Source: Pseudomonas protegens CHA0
GTDB lineage: Bacteria; Pseudomonadota; Gammaproteobacteria; Pseudomonadales; Pseudomonadaceae
Assembly (NCBI RefSeq): GCF_000397205.1
Contig: NC_021237.1
Span: forward strand, 3,225,001 to 3,289,000
DNA length: 64,000 nt
Direction of reading: 5' to 3'
Below the pieces are notes generated by a model that had not been told where the DNA came from, searched no databases, and saw nothing but the letters and a program-made list of their open reading frames with translations. Numbering within the stretch: the first letter of the stretch is position 1; every line of letters begins with the position of its first letter. Both the position numbers and the translations under genes were made by a program. Positions 1 through 12,154 of this stretch are shown piece after piece.

Positions 1-1021
1 AGCCCACCAGGCGCGGACGCAGCAGGTGGGTCTTGCCGCCTTGCAACTCGTGTTCCGAGGTGTAGGCGATCAGGCCGCGGGCGTAGCCCATCTTGTCCAT
101 GATCGAGTCGCAGGCGTCGATGCAGGCAGCGCAGCCGATGCACTCCATCTGCAGGCCGTCGCGGATGTCGATGCCGGTAGGGCAGACCTGTACGCACAGC
201 TGGCAGTCGATGCAGTCGCCCAGGCCGACATCGGCAGGCTTCACATCACGCTTGCGCGGGCCACGGCTTTCGCCGCGCACCGGGTTGTAGGAAATGGTCA
301 GGGTGTCCTTGTCGAACATCACGCTCTGGAAGCGCGCATAAGGGCACATGTGCATGCACACCGCCTCGCGCAGCCAGCCGGCGTTGATGTAGGTGGCCGC
401 GGCGAAGAACAGCACCCAGAACAGGCTCAGGCCGCCGATCTGCAGGGTCAGCAGTTCCTGGGCCAGGGGGCGGATGGGGGTGAAGTAGCCAACGAAGGTC
501 AGGCCGGTGAGCAGGCTGATGCCCAGCCACAGGGTGTGCTTCATGGCCCGGCGGGCCAGCTTGTTCAGGCCCCAGGGCGCGGCCTGCAGCTTGATCCGCT
601 GGTTGCGCTCGCCCTCGGTGACCTTTTCGCACCACATGAACAGCCAGGTCCACGAGCTTTGCGGGCAGGTGTAGCCGCACCAGACGCGGCCGGCGAACAC
701 GGTGATGGCGAACAGGCCGAAGGCGCAGATGATCAGCAGCGCCGAGAGGAGGATGAAGTCCTGGGGCCAGAAGGTTGCGCCGAAAATGTGGAACTTGCTT
801 TCGGCCAGGTCCCAGAGCACGGCCTGGCGGCCACCCCAGTTGAGCCACACGGTGCCGAAGAACAGCAGGAACAGGAAACCTGCTCCGCTCATGCGCAGGG
901 TGCGGAACAGGCCGCTGAAACTGCGGGTGTAGACGTGTTTGTCAGTGGTCTTCGTCTTCATCTGTGTAGGGCGTGAAGGTTCGAAGGTTTCTACTAATCG
1001 GACGGGGATTCTTTCGCTCAT
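1..1021 (-). CDS. ccoG: Cytochrome c oxidase accessory protein CcoG (FixG/RdxA), 3' end outside window
   Basis: Membrane-bound polyferredoxin needed for assembly of cbb3-type cytochrome oxidase; the family is linked to copper handling for the CcoN subunit. The first 340 codons are visible. The N-terminus begins MSERIPVRLVETFEP, followed by hydrophobic segments (first around residues 45-60), a VWCGYTCPQ motif and then two ferredoxin-type 4Fe-4S clusters, CIDCQLCVQVCP and CIGCAACIDACD, about 20 residues apart. The reading frame is open at base 1, so the C-terminal FixG-type Ig-like domain lies outside. In other pseudomonads ccoH, ccoI and ccoS follow in this direction. I found no good ANR (FNR-type) box in the 200 bases upstream. 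Confidence 0.95.
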   Translation of the reverse strand, partial: MSERIPVRLVETFEPSRPTQMKTKTTDKHVYTRSFSGLFRTLRMSGAGFLFLLFFGTVWLNWGGRQAVLWDLAESKFHIFGATFWPQDFILLSALLIICAFGLFAITVFAGRVWCGYTCPQSSWTWLFMWCEKVTEGERNQRIKLQAAPWGLNKLARRAMKHTLWLGISLLTGLTFVGYFTPIRPLAQELLTLQIGGLSLFWVLFFAAATYINAGWLREAVCMHMCPYARFQSVMFDKDTLTISYNPVRGESRGPRKRDVKPADVGLGDCIDCQLCVQVCPTGIDIRDGLQMECIGCAACIDACDSIMDKMGYARGLIAYTSEHELQGGKTHLLRPRLVG

Positions 1022-1229
1022 GGTCGTTCGCTCATCAGCCTCCATCAGGCCGGGCAACTATGACCACGGATCTGTTTGCATAACAGACTCAGGTATTTGA
1101 TAAAAAACCGGATCAGATGGCCCTTTGCAGCGCCCCTGCGACAACTTGCCGTACCCCCTCAGGTGCCACCAGGGAGGGCTGCAGGCCGTGCTGGCACAGG
1201 GCCGCGGAGCGGGCCCTGATCCAGGTCAG

Positions 1230-1463
1230 TCAAATCACCGAATCACCTTCACTGGCTTTCAGATGGCGCCGGCCGTCGGTGGCACCTGCTACGGTCAATG
1301 CGTCGGCTTCTGCTTCGGTGATGTAGACCCGCTCGCCACCGAGGTCCACCGCCGACATCGACTTGGCGCTGTCGGTGATGATGGTCACGGCGCTCGCCGG
1401 GAGGTGCTGGTGCAGGGTTTCGGTGTCGAAATAGCAGGTCTGGTTTTCGATGCGCAGGCTCAT
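1230..1463 (-). CDS. DUF3203 family small protein
   Basis: Predicted 77-residue soluble acidic protein starting MSLRIENQTCYFDTETLHQH. The sequence resembles the DUF3203 family, which is mainly known from Pseudomonas and has no assigned function. A TGAGGTAA ribosome binding site lies 6 bases before the ATG. There is no signal peptide or membrane segment. It stands alone between ccoG (same strand, 208 bases downstream) and a REP element upstream. Function unknown. Confidence 0.75.
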   Translation of the reverse strand: MSLRIENQTCYFDTETLHQHLPASAVTIITDSAKSMSAVDLGGERVYITEAEADALTVAGATDGRRHLKASEGDSVI

Positions 1464-1576
1464 GGCGGTTACCTCAAGGCAATGGCTGTACAGGTTAGGG
1501 CGCAGGGGCTGGCCAGGGTTCGACCACGGCGATCAACGGTGGCTGGGCAGGCGCTGGCAGGCGCTGGCGCAGGCTT

Positions 1577-1668
1577 GTGCAGGAACTGGCTGGCCAGCGA
1601 AGGCGTCCGTGGGGTTGGCAGCCGGCTTGGGGCCTCTTCTCCGGCAAGCCGGTTCCTGCGGTGGTGGT
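1577..1668. repeat. Degenerate REP pair
   Basis: Two copies of the Pseudomonas REP core in opposite orientation: CTGGCTGGCCAGCGAAGGCG near the left end and CCGGCAAGCCGGTTCCTG at the right. They are the same family as the elements near 4.7, 29.7, 58.4 and 62.4 kb but carry more mismatches. They occupy most of the 276-base gap upstream of the MgtC-family gene. Confidence 0.75.
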
Positions 1669-1739
1669 GATGGCGGCACCTTTTGCTGGCGGGCGCGGTC
1701 CATCGCTCAGGAACCCGCGAAGGGACGAGGAGCGATCGC

Positions 1740-2243
1740 ATGAACACCTGGTGGCAAGAAGTCTGGCTGACCCTGCAATACGAATTCGCCGATATCGGCG
1801 ATGCCCGGCAACTGACCCAGATCACCCTGCGGCTGCTGGTGGCGGCCCTGCTGGGGGGCATTCTGGGCTTCGAACGCGAGCACCAGGGCAAGGCCGCCGG
1901 GGTTCGCACCCATATGCTGGTGGCCATGGGCGCGGCCCTGTTCGTGCTGGTGCCGAGCCTGTCCGGGGCCCAGGCCGATGCCATGAGCCGGGTGCTCCAG
2001 GGGGTCATCGCCGGGATCGGTTTTCTCGGCGCCGGGACCATCCTCAAGGGCCGTGAAGAAGACCAGGGCCAGCACGTCAAGGGCCTGACCACCGCCGCCG
2101 GGCTGTGGATGACCGCAGCCATCGGTGTGGCCGCCGGCATGGGCCGCGAGGCCACGGCGGTGCTCAGTACCTTGCTGGCGCTGATGGTCTTCAGCCTGAT
2201 GCCGCTGATTGTCCGGCGCCTGGAAAAGCGCCAGGACGGCTGA
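1740..2243 (+). CDS. MgtC/SapB family inner-membrane protein
   Basis: A 167-residue hydrophobic protein with about four membrane segments, containing the MgtC/SapB signature (GILGFEREHQGKAAGVRTHM, then GIGFLGAGTILKG). The start is the ATG giving MNTWWQEVWLTL, preceded by GGGACGAGGAGCG. MgtC proteins help bacteria cope with low magnesium and acid and modulate the F-ATPase in some species; short single-domain members like this one lack the C-terminal ACT-like domain of Salmonella MgtC, so the role is uncertain. No magnesium riboswitch is evident upstream. Confidence 0.85.
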   Translation: MNTWWQEVWLTLQYEFADIGDARQLTQITLRLLVAALLGGILGFEREHQGKAAGVRTHMLVAMGAALFVLVPSLSGAQADAMSRVLQGVIAGIGFLGAGTILKGREEDQGQHVKGLTTAAGLWMTAAIGVAAGMGREATAVLSTLLALMVFSLMPLIVRRLEKRQDG

Positions 2244-2300
2244 TGCCCCGGGCCTCCCCACGCGGCTGTCTATGCTTGCTGGCTGGGCGGGCGCCCGGGC

Positions 2301-2465
2301 TCAGGCGCTGACCACCACCGGCGGCATGGTAGTGGGCGGGTCGCCCTTGGGTGGCGGGGTGGTTTCCGGCGGTTCCTGCTCCGGGATCGGCTCAGGCTCG
2401 CTGGGGGGCAGGGTCGGTTGGTCGATGTTGGGATCGGGGGTTTCTGCCGGGATCGGGATATTCAT
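2301..2465 (-). CDS. Proline-rich 54-residue protein, function unknown
   Basis: The start ATG (MNIPIPAETPDPNI) is chosen because a near-perfect AAAGGAGG Shine-Dalgarno sits 7 bases upstream; longer in-frame versions lack one. Nineteen of 54 residues are proline, mostly as PP or PPP runs mixed with Glu and Thr, and the tail is MPPVVVSA. There is no signal peptide, cysteine or membrane segment, so it should be extended and disordered. Its 5' end faces the glgE promoter, about 100 bases away. I do not recognise a family. Confidence 0.7.
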   Translation of the reverse strand: MNIPIPAETPDPNIDQPTLPPSEPEPIPEQEPPETTPPPKGDPPTTMPPVVVSA

Positions 2466-2562
2466 CGCGCTGGCCTCCTTTGTGCTTGCAGATGCACGGG
2501 CTCTTCTGGTGGACCGCAGCGGCGCGGATTTGATTCCCGCCGCTTGGCCGACCAATCGCGGT

Positions 2563-2590
2563 GAACTTTCGCCGCAGGCTTTGGCTCGGA
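2563..2590 (+). promoter_or_regulatory. Candidate AlgU (sigma-22/RpoE-type) promoter of the glgE operon
   Basis: GAACTT at 2563-2568, a 17-base spacer and TCGGA at 2586-2590. The established AlgU consensus is GAACTT-N16/17-TCtgA, so the -35 is perfect and the -10 matches 4 of 5. Transcription would begin near 2597, leaving a leader of about 70 bases before the glgE ATG at 2667. That leader holds a perfect 16-base palindrome at 2611-2626. AlgU control would fit osmotic and envelope-stress induction of trehalose/glucan genes. Not experimentally shown here. Confidence 0.6.
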
Positions 2591-2666
2591 ACCTAAGTGC
2601 ATTGATTCACCGGGGCCGCGGCCCCGCCACCAGAGCGTCGAAGACGTGAAAAAGGGGTGATGCTCG

Positions 2667-4655
2667 ATGACTGTAGAAAAACCGACCGAACAGCAATACC
2701 AGGCGCACCTGCCGTTGTCCCAGGCTCTGCTGCTGCCGCGCATTGCCATCGAGAGCATCCGCCCGGTGCTCGACGGCGGCCAGTTCGCGGTCAAGGCGGT
2801 GGCCGGCCAGGAGGTAGAGGTGGCGTGCAAGGTATTCGCCGACGGCCACGACAAACTGGCGGTGCGGGTGCGCTGGCACAACGAGCAGCAGGACAGCTGG
2901 GCCAGCCAGGCCCTGGAAGACCAGGGCAACGACGGTTGGCTGGGGCGTTTCACGGTGCCCGAAGTGGGGCGCTACCGCTTCTGCATCGAAGCCTGGATCG
3001 ATCAGTTCGCCAGCTTCTGCTACGAGCTGGAGAAAAAGCACCTGGCCGGGGTTGCGGTCAGCCTGGAGCTGCAGGAGGGCCGCAGCCATGTGCAACAGGC
3101 CGCCGAGCGCAGCGAAGGGCCGCTGCGCGAGCAGTTGCTGGCGTTGCAGCGCGATCTGTCCGGGTTGCTGGAGGCCGAGCAGGTGGCGCTGTTTCTCAGC
3201 GAGTCCAGCGCGCGCCTGATGGCCGAGGCCGATCACCGGCCCTACCTGAGCCTGAGCCCCGAGTACCCGCTGGATGTGGAGCGGCTACAGGCCCAGTTCG
3301 CCAGTTGGTACGAGCTGTTTCCCCGCTCGATCACCGACAATCCGGCCCGCCACGGCACGTTCAACGACGTTCATTCGCGGCTGCCGATGATTCACGACAT
3401 GGGCTTTGACGTGCTGTATTTCCCGCCGATCCACCCCATCGGCCGCAGCCACCGCAAGGGGCCCAACAACTCGCTGAGCGCAGGCCCGGACGATCCCGGC
3501 AGCCCCTATGCAATCGGCAGCGAGGAGGGCGGCCACGAGGCCATCCACCCGCAACTGGGCAGCCGGGAGGACTTCCGCCGGCTGCTGGCGGCGGCCGCCG
3601 ACCACGGCCTGGAGATCGCCCTGGACTTCGCCATCCAGTGCTCCCAGGACCACCCCTGGCTCAAGCAGCACCCGGGCTGGTTCAACTGGCGCCCGGACGG
3701 CACCATCAAATACGCCGAGAACCCGCCGAAGAAGTACCAGGACATCGTCAATGTCGACTTCTATGCCGCCGAGGCCATTCCCAGCCTGTGGCTGGAACTG
3801 CGGGACATCGTCATCGGCTGGGTCGAGGAGGGGGTCAAGACCTTTCGCGTGGACAACCCCCACACCAAGCCGCTGCCGTTCTGGCAGTGGCTGATCGGCG
3901 AAGTGCGCCGCCAGTATCCGGAGGTGATCTTCCTCGCCGAAGCCTTCACCACCCCGGCGATGATGGCGCGCCTGGGCAAGGTCGGTTACACCCAGAGCTA
4001 CACCTACTTCACCTGGCGCAACACCAAGAGCGAGTTGTCCAGCTACCTGGCCGAACTCAACCAGCCGCCGTGGCGCGACTGCTTCCGCCCCAACTTCTTC
4101 GTCAACACCCCGGACATCAACCCGCAGTTCCTGCATGACTCGGGGCGCCCTGGGTTTCTGATCCGCGCGGTGCTGGCCACCATGGGATCCGGGCTGTGGG
4201 GCATGTATTCCGGGTTCGAGCTGTGCGAATCGGCGCCGGTGCCGGGCAAGGAGGAGTACCTGGATTCGGAGAAATACCAGATCCGCCCCCGGGACTTCTC
4301 GGCGCCGGGCAACATCATTGCCGAGATCGCCCAGCTCAACCGCATCCGCCGGCAGAACCCGGCGCTGCACAGCCACCTGGGGCTCAAGCTGTACAACGCC
4401 TGGAATGACCACATCCTGTATTTCGGCAAGCGCAGCGGCGACAACTTCGTGCTGGTGGCGGTCAGCCTCGACCCGTTCAACCCCCAGGAGGCGCATTTCG
4501 AATTGCCGCTGTGGGAAATGGGCCTGGCCGATGACGCCCAGACCCAGGGCGAGGACCTGATGAACGGCCACCGCTGGACCTGGTACGGCAAGACCCAGTT
4601 CATGCGCATCGAACCGGCGCAGCCTTTCGGCATCTGGCGCATCACCGCCACGTAG
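2667..4655 (+). CDS. glgE: Alpha-1,4-glucan:maltose-1-phosphate maltosyltransferase GlgE
   Basis: Cytoplasmic GH13_3 enzyme that adds the maltosyl unit of maltose-1-phosphate to the non-reducing end of alpha-1,4-glucan, releasing phosphate. It has 662 residues, the usual length. Likely catalytic residues are D396 in FRVDNPHTKP (nucleophile), E425 in FLAEAFTTP (acid/base) and D483 in FVNTPDINP. The N-terminal 200 residues form the usual beta-sandwich/helical dimer region, with the barrel starting near SWYELFPRS. The ATG follows AAAAGGGGTGATGCTCG. It is the first gene of glgE - treS/maltokinase - glgB, and the next gene supplies its substrate. Confidence 0.95.
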   Translation: MTVEKPTEQQYQAHLPLSQALLLPRIAIESIRPVLDGGQFAVKAVAGQEVEVACKVFADGHDKLAVRVRWHNEQQDSWASQALEDQGNDGWLGRFTVPEVGRYRFCIEAWIDQFASFCYELEKKHLAGVAVSLELQEGRSHVQQAAERSEGPLREQLLALQRDLSGLLEAEQVALFLSESSARLMAEADHRPYLSLSPEYPLDVERLQAQFASWYELFPRSITDNPARHGTFNDVHSRLPMIHDMGFDVLYFPPIHPIGRSHRKGPNNSLSAGPDDPGSPYAIGSEEGGHEAIHPQLGSREDFRRLLAAAADHGLEIALDFAIQCSQDHPWLKQHPGWFNWRPDGTIKYAENPPKKYQDIVNVDFYAAEAIPSLWLELRDIVIGWVEEGVKTFRVDNPHTKPLPFWQWLIGEVRRQYPEVIFLAEAFTTPAMMARLGKVGYTQSYTYFTWRNTKSELSSYLAELNQPPWRDCFRPNFFVNTPDINPQFLHDSGRPGFLIRAVLATMGSGLWGMYSGFELCESAPVPGKEEYLDSEKYQIRPRDFSAPGNIIAEIAQLNRIRRQNPALHSHLGLKLYNAWNDHILYFGKRSGDNFVLVAVSLDPFNPQEAHFELPLWEMGLADDAQTQGEDLMNGHRWTWYGKTQFMRIEPAQPFGIWRITAT

Positions 4656-4724
4656 GAGCCGGCTTGGGCCCATGGGCCTTGTGCAGGCCCGGCCGACGCC
4701 TTCGCTGGCAAGCCAGCTCCCACG
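4654..4724. repeat. REP pair between glgE and treS
   Basis: GTAGGAGCCGGCTTGGGCCC at the left and CTTCGCTGGCAAGCCAGCTC at the right are inverted REP cores separated by about 20 bases. The pair begins at the glgE stop codon and ends about 50 bases before the treS start, so it lies inside the operon. Such pairs often stabilise upstream mRNA or attenuate downstream expression. Confidence 0.85.
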
Positions 4725-4775
4725 GTGGGGCGTGGTTTGTGGCAGCTGCGAATTCAATTTTTTCAGGAGCCCGAC

Positions 4776-8119
<3,344 letters not shown>

Positions 8120-8123
<4 letters not shown>

Positions 8124-10351
8124 GTTTCTCGAACAAGGAACAGGGAAAGCAGCAACCGGCATTGCTTCCTTCGGCCAAGGCCATCGACGCCCTGGTACGG
8201 GCCGAACACCGCGATCCATTCGCCATTCTCGGGCCCCACGGCGATGGCGCCGGCGGGCAATTCATCCGCGCTTTCCTGCCCGGGGCGCTGAGTGTGCAGG
8301 TACTGGACCGCGACCAGCAGCAGGTGCTCGGCAGCCTGCAAGCCGGTGAGGTGCCGGGGCTGTTTGTCGGGCACTTTCCCGAGGCCCGGCCCTATCTCTT
8401 GCGCATTCAATGGGCCGGGGGCGAACAGGTCAGTGAAGACCCCTACAGCTTCGGCCCCCTGCTGGGGGAGATGGACCTGTACCTGTTTGCCGAAGGCAAT
8501 CACCGCGACCTCAGTTCCTGCCTGGGGGCGCAACTGACCACCGTGGACGGCATCGACGGCGTGCGTTTTGCGGTCTGGGCACCGAATGCCCGGCGGGTCT
8601 CGGTGGTGGGCGACTTCAATATCTGGGACGGGCGCCGGCACCCGATGCGCCTGCGCCATCCCTCCGGGGTCTGGGAGCTGTTCATCCCGCGCCTGCAGGC
8701 GGGCGAGGCCTACAAATACGAGATCCTCGGGCCCCAGGGCATCCTGCCGCTCAAGGCCGACCCCATGGCCCTGGCCACGCAGTTGCCGCCGGACACCGCC
8801 TCCAGAGTCGCGCCGCCCCTGACCATCGACTGGCAGGACCAGGAGTGGATGCTGGCCCGTGGCGAGCGCCAGCGGGTGGACGCGCCGCTGTCGATCTATG
8901 AGCTGCATGCCGGTTCCTGGCAGTGCGAAGTGGACGACCTTGGAGAAGTGGCCCGCCAGTACAGCTGGACCGAACTGGCCGAACGGCTGATTCCCTACGT
9001 CAAGGACCTGGGGTTTACCCATATCGAGCTGATGCCGATCATGGAGCACCCGTTTGGCGGCTCCTGGGGCTACCAGCCGCTGTCGCAGTTCGCCCCCAGC
9101 GCCCGCTACGGTAGCCCGCAGGATTTCGCAGCCTTCGTCGACGCCTTCCACCAGGCGGGCATCGGGGTGATTCTCGATTGGGTGCCGGCGCACTTTCCCA
9201 CCGATACCCACGGCCTGGCGCAGTTCGACGGCACTGCACTGTATGAGTACGGCAACCCCCTGGAAGGCTTCCACCAGGACTGGGACACCCTGATCTACAA
9301 CCTGGGGCGTACCGAAGTGCACGGTTTCATGCTGGCTTCGGCGCTGCACTGGCTCAAGCATTTCCACGTCGACGGCCTGCGGGTGGATGCCGTGGCCTCG
9401 ATGCTCTACCGCGACTATTCGCGCAAGGCTGGGGAATGGGTGCCGAACCGCCACGGCGGCCGGGAAAACCTCGAAGCCATTGATTTTCTGCGCCACCTCA
9501 ACGACGTCGTGGCCCTGGAGGCCCCGGGTGCCCTGGTGATCGCCGAGGAGTCCACCGCCTGGCCTGGGGTCAGCCAGCGCACCGATCAGGGCGGCCTGGG
9601 CTTTGCCTATAAATGGAACATGGGCTGGATGCATGATTCCCTGCATTACATCCAGCAGGACCCGGTGTACCGCGCCCACCATCACAACGAACTGAGCTTT
9701 GGTCTGGTGTACGCCTGGTCCGAGCGTTTCATCCTGCCGATCTCCCACGACGAAGTGGTGCACGGCAAGCACTCGCTGATCGACAAGATGCCCGGCGATC
9801 GCTGGCAGAAGTTCGCCAACCTGCGGGCCTACCTGAGCTTCATGTGGGCCCATCCGGGCAAGAAGCTGCTGTTCATGGGCTGCGAGTTCGGCCAATGGCG
9901 CGAGTGGAACCACGACCAGCAACTGGACTGGTACCTGCTGCAATACCCCGAGCACCGCGGGGTGCAGCAACTGGTGGGGGACCTCAACCGCCTGTATCGC
10001 CAGTACCCGGCGCTGCACGACCAGGACGACGTGCCCCAGGGTTTCCAATGGCTGATCGGCGACGATGCGATCAACAGCGTCTATGCCTGGTTGCGCTGGA
10101 GCAAGAGCGGCGAACCGCTGCTGGTGGTGGCCAACTTCACCCCGGTGCCACGCCAGGGCTATCGCGTCGGCGTACCGGTGGCGGGGCGCTGGAGCGAGTT
10201 GCTCAACAGCGATTCGCAACTGTATGCCGGCTCCAACTACGGCAACGGTGGCGAGGCCTTCAGCGAAGAGCAGAGCAGCCATGGCCAGGCCCTGTCCCTG
10301 GTGCTCAACCTGCCGCCGCTGGCCGTACTGATCCTGCGCCCTGACAGTTGA
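8120..10351 (+). CDS. glgB: 1,4-alpha-glucan branching enzyme GlgB
   Basis: Cytoplasmic GH13_9 enzyme of 743 residues that introduces alpha-1,6 branches into linear glucan. It has an N1 domain, a CBM48 domain (residues about 130-225, [20 protein letters not shown]) and a catalytic barrel with D423 ([10 protein letters not shown]), E476 ([11 protein letters not shown]) and D544 ([11 protein letters not shown]); all three are offset by 18 from the E. coli enzyme (405, 458, 526), which supports the alignment. The start overlaps the treS stop by 4 bases, implying translational coupling. It is the last gene of the glgE operon. Confidence 0.96.
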
Positions 10352-10361
10352 CCCAGGCGTC

Positions 10362-10440
10362 CTGTAGCCGCTGCCGAAGGTTGCGAACGGTCTGGGCGGC
10401 GCTCCGTCGCTGGGGCGCGGGGTTTGCGAGGACGCCAACG
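10362..10440. repeat. Degenerate repeat of a second REP-like family
   Basis: TGTAGCCGCTGCCGAAGGTTGCGA followed by GGCGGCGCTCCGTCGC resembles a second intergenic repeat common in the P. fluorescens group, distinct from the GCTGGCAAGCCAGC family. It fills the gap between convergent glgB and the alpha/beta hydrolase and may serve as their terminator, as no clear T-tract hairpin is present. Confidence 0.5.
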
Positions 10441-10469
10441 GCTCGTCTGAAGATCGCCCAGTCAACCGG

Positions 10470-11159
10470 TTACAGGGAGTCGGCGGCCTCGGCGATCAGC
10501 GCGGCTACGGGCCCGGGCTGGGAGGCGAGGGAGGCGTGGCTGGCGTCCAGGTGAATGACCTTGCGGGCGTTGAGCCGGGCGGCCATGCGCTCCTGGTTCG
10601 CCGGGGCGATCATGCGGTCGGCACGGGACACCTGGTACCAGGAAGGTTTGTCGCGCCATGCCGGGGCCCCGAGGGCGTCGCCGAAGGTGCTGGCCAGCGG
10701 CGCCTTCTGGGTCAGGCCCATGACCAGCCCTTCCTGGGGGCTGAGATCCTGGCAGAAGCTCTGCTGGAAACGCTCCGGACGCACCCAGAGGTAGCCGTCG
10801 CTGTCGGGCGCCAGATTGGCGGCGGCTTCAGGCGGGAACTCCTGGGTCAGGCCACCGGGGCTTTCACCCTGGTCCGGGGCGAAGGCGGCGATGTACACCA
10901 GGCCCGCAACGTTTGGCGCATGCCCGGCCTGGGTGATCACCGCGCCGCCGTAGGAGTGCCCCACCAGCAGCACCGGCCCCGCTTGCTGGGCCACCAGTTT
11001 GCGGGTCCGTTCGACGTCCTCGGCGAGGGAGGTCAGGGGCAGTTCCACGGCGCGGATCTTCTCGTAACCGCGGTTCAGCAGTTCGACGATGACCCGGTTC
11101 CAGTGGGCGGCACCGCCCCAGAAACCGTGGACCAGGACAATCGTGGGTTGCTCGCTCAT
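10470..11159 (-). CDS. Alpha/beta hydrolase
   Basis: A 229-residue soluble hydrolase. It has the oxyanion HGFWGG loop near residue 11, the nucleophile elbow GHSYGG near residue 68 (Ser), and a C-terminal HASHASLAS that supplies the catalytic His. The overall pattern resembles the small esterase/salicylate-esterase-like branch of the fold; substrate unknown. The ATG has an AAGGAG ribosome binding site. It lies 105 bases downstream of the EEP phosphatase gene on the same strand. Confidence 0.85.
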   Translation of the reverse strand: MSEQPTIVLVHGFWGGAAHWNRVIVELLNRGYEKIRAVELPLTSLAEDVERTRKLVAQQAGPVLLVGHSYGGAVITQAGHAPNVAGLVYIAAFAPDQGESPGGLTQEFPPEAAANLAPDSDGYLWVRPERFQQSFCQDLSPQEGLVMGLTQKAPLASTFGDALGAPAWRDKPSWYQVSRADRMIAPANQERMAARLNARKVIHLDASHASLASQPGPVAALIAEAADSL

Positions 11160-11264
11160 CGCTTGACTCCTTCTCTGGGCTCAAGGTTGGCCCGGAGGCG
11201 GGCGCCCCCAGGCTCGGGTTCGGGGAAAAGCATGGTCGACTCTGGCGGGAATACGGCTATTTAT

Positions 11265-12071
11265 TCATGAATTCTGATGTGCGGCCCCAGGCGGCAGGTG
11301 CACTTCCACCGCCAGCGGCAGGTGATCGGAGAGGTGGGTCCAGGGCTTGTTGCCGAGGATCTGCGGGCGGTGGCTGTGGGCGTTGCGCAGGTAGACCCGA
11401 TCCAGGCGCAGCAGTGGCCAGCGGGCCGGGTAGGTCTTGGCCGGGCGGCCATGATGGCGTTCGAAGGCTTCGTGCAGGTCGTTGCGCCGGCCCAGGGTGG
11501 CGTTGCCGTGCATCTGCCAGTCATTGAAGTCGCCGGCGATGATCACCGGTGCCTCCTCGGGCAGGGATTCGAGCAACTGGCCCAGCAGCGCCAGCTGCAA
11601 CTGGCGATGGCTTTCCAGCAGGCTCAGGTGCACGCAGATGGCGTGGACCTCGGCGTGGCCGGGCACATCCAGCACGCAGTGCAGCAGGCCCCGGCGCTCG
11701 GGGCCGGTGATCGAAACATCGAGGTTGCGGTACTGGCGGATCGGAAACTTCGACAACAGGGCGTTGCCGTGATGGCCGTCGGGGTACACCGCGTTGCGCC
11801 CGTAGGCGTAGTCGCTCCACATGCTGTCGGCGAGAAACTCGTACTGTGACTGCTGAGGCCAGTTATCCAGGCGCGAGGCATGGCGCTCGTGCTCGCCCAG
11901 CACTTCCTGGAGAAACACCAGGTCGGCCTGGGTACTGCGCACGGCCTCGCGCAGTTCCGGAAGAATGAAGCGGCGGTTCAGGGCGGTGAAGCCCTTGTGG
12001 GTATTGACGGTCAGAACGCGTAACCGCTGGACCGCCTCGGGGTTGGGCTGGCGGGTGGAATCGCTGCTCAC
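11265..12071 (-). CDS. Endonuclease/exonuclease/phosphatase family protein, YbhP-like
   Basis: A 268-residue EEP-fold metal-dependent phosphatase or nuclease. Visible motifs are LTVNTHKGF, FLQEVLGEHE (metal-binding Glu), GNALLSKFPI, IAGDFNDWQ and a C-terminal LSDHLPLAVEV (Asp/His pair). It looks like E. coli YbhP along most of its length. The start is GTG, chosen because AAGGAG sits 5 bases upstream. In E. coli ybhP is beside clsB (cardiolipin synthase) and ybhN; neither is present here, and a PIG-L gene takes the upstream position. Confidence 0.85.
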   Translation of the reverse strand: MSSDSTRQPNPEAVQRLRVLTVNTHKGFTALNRRFILPELREAVRSTQADLVFLQEVLGEHERHASRLDNWPQQSQYEFLADSMWSDYAYGRNAVYPDGHHGNALLSKFPIRQYRNLDVSITGPERRGLLHCVLDVPGHAEVHAICVHLSLLESHRQLQLALLGQLLESLPEEAPVIIAGDFNDWQMHGNATLGRRNDLHEAFERHHGRPAKTYPARWPLLRLDRVYLRNAHSHRPQILGNKPWTHLSDHLPLAVEVHLPPGAAHQNS

Positions 12072-12154
12072 GCGGGCTCCTTGGAATCAGTGGCGGTTAC
12101 AGATGGGACTGGCGACCGGTGCGTGCGTTCAGCTTATTTTCCACCCACGCAGGC

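Noticed and set aside
1085..1125. Possible ANR box (TTGAT ... ATCA) near ccoG
   Set aside because: The half-sites are 8-9 bases apart instead of 4.
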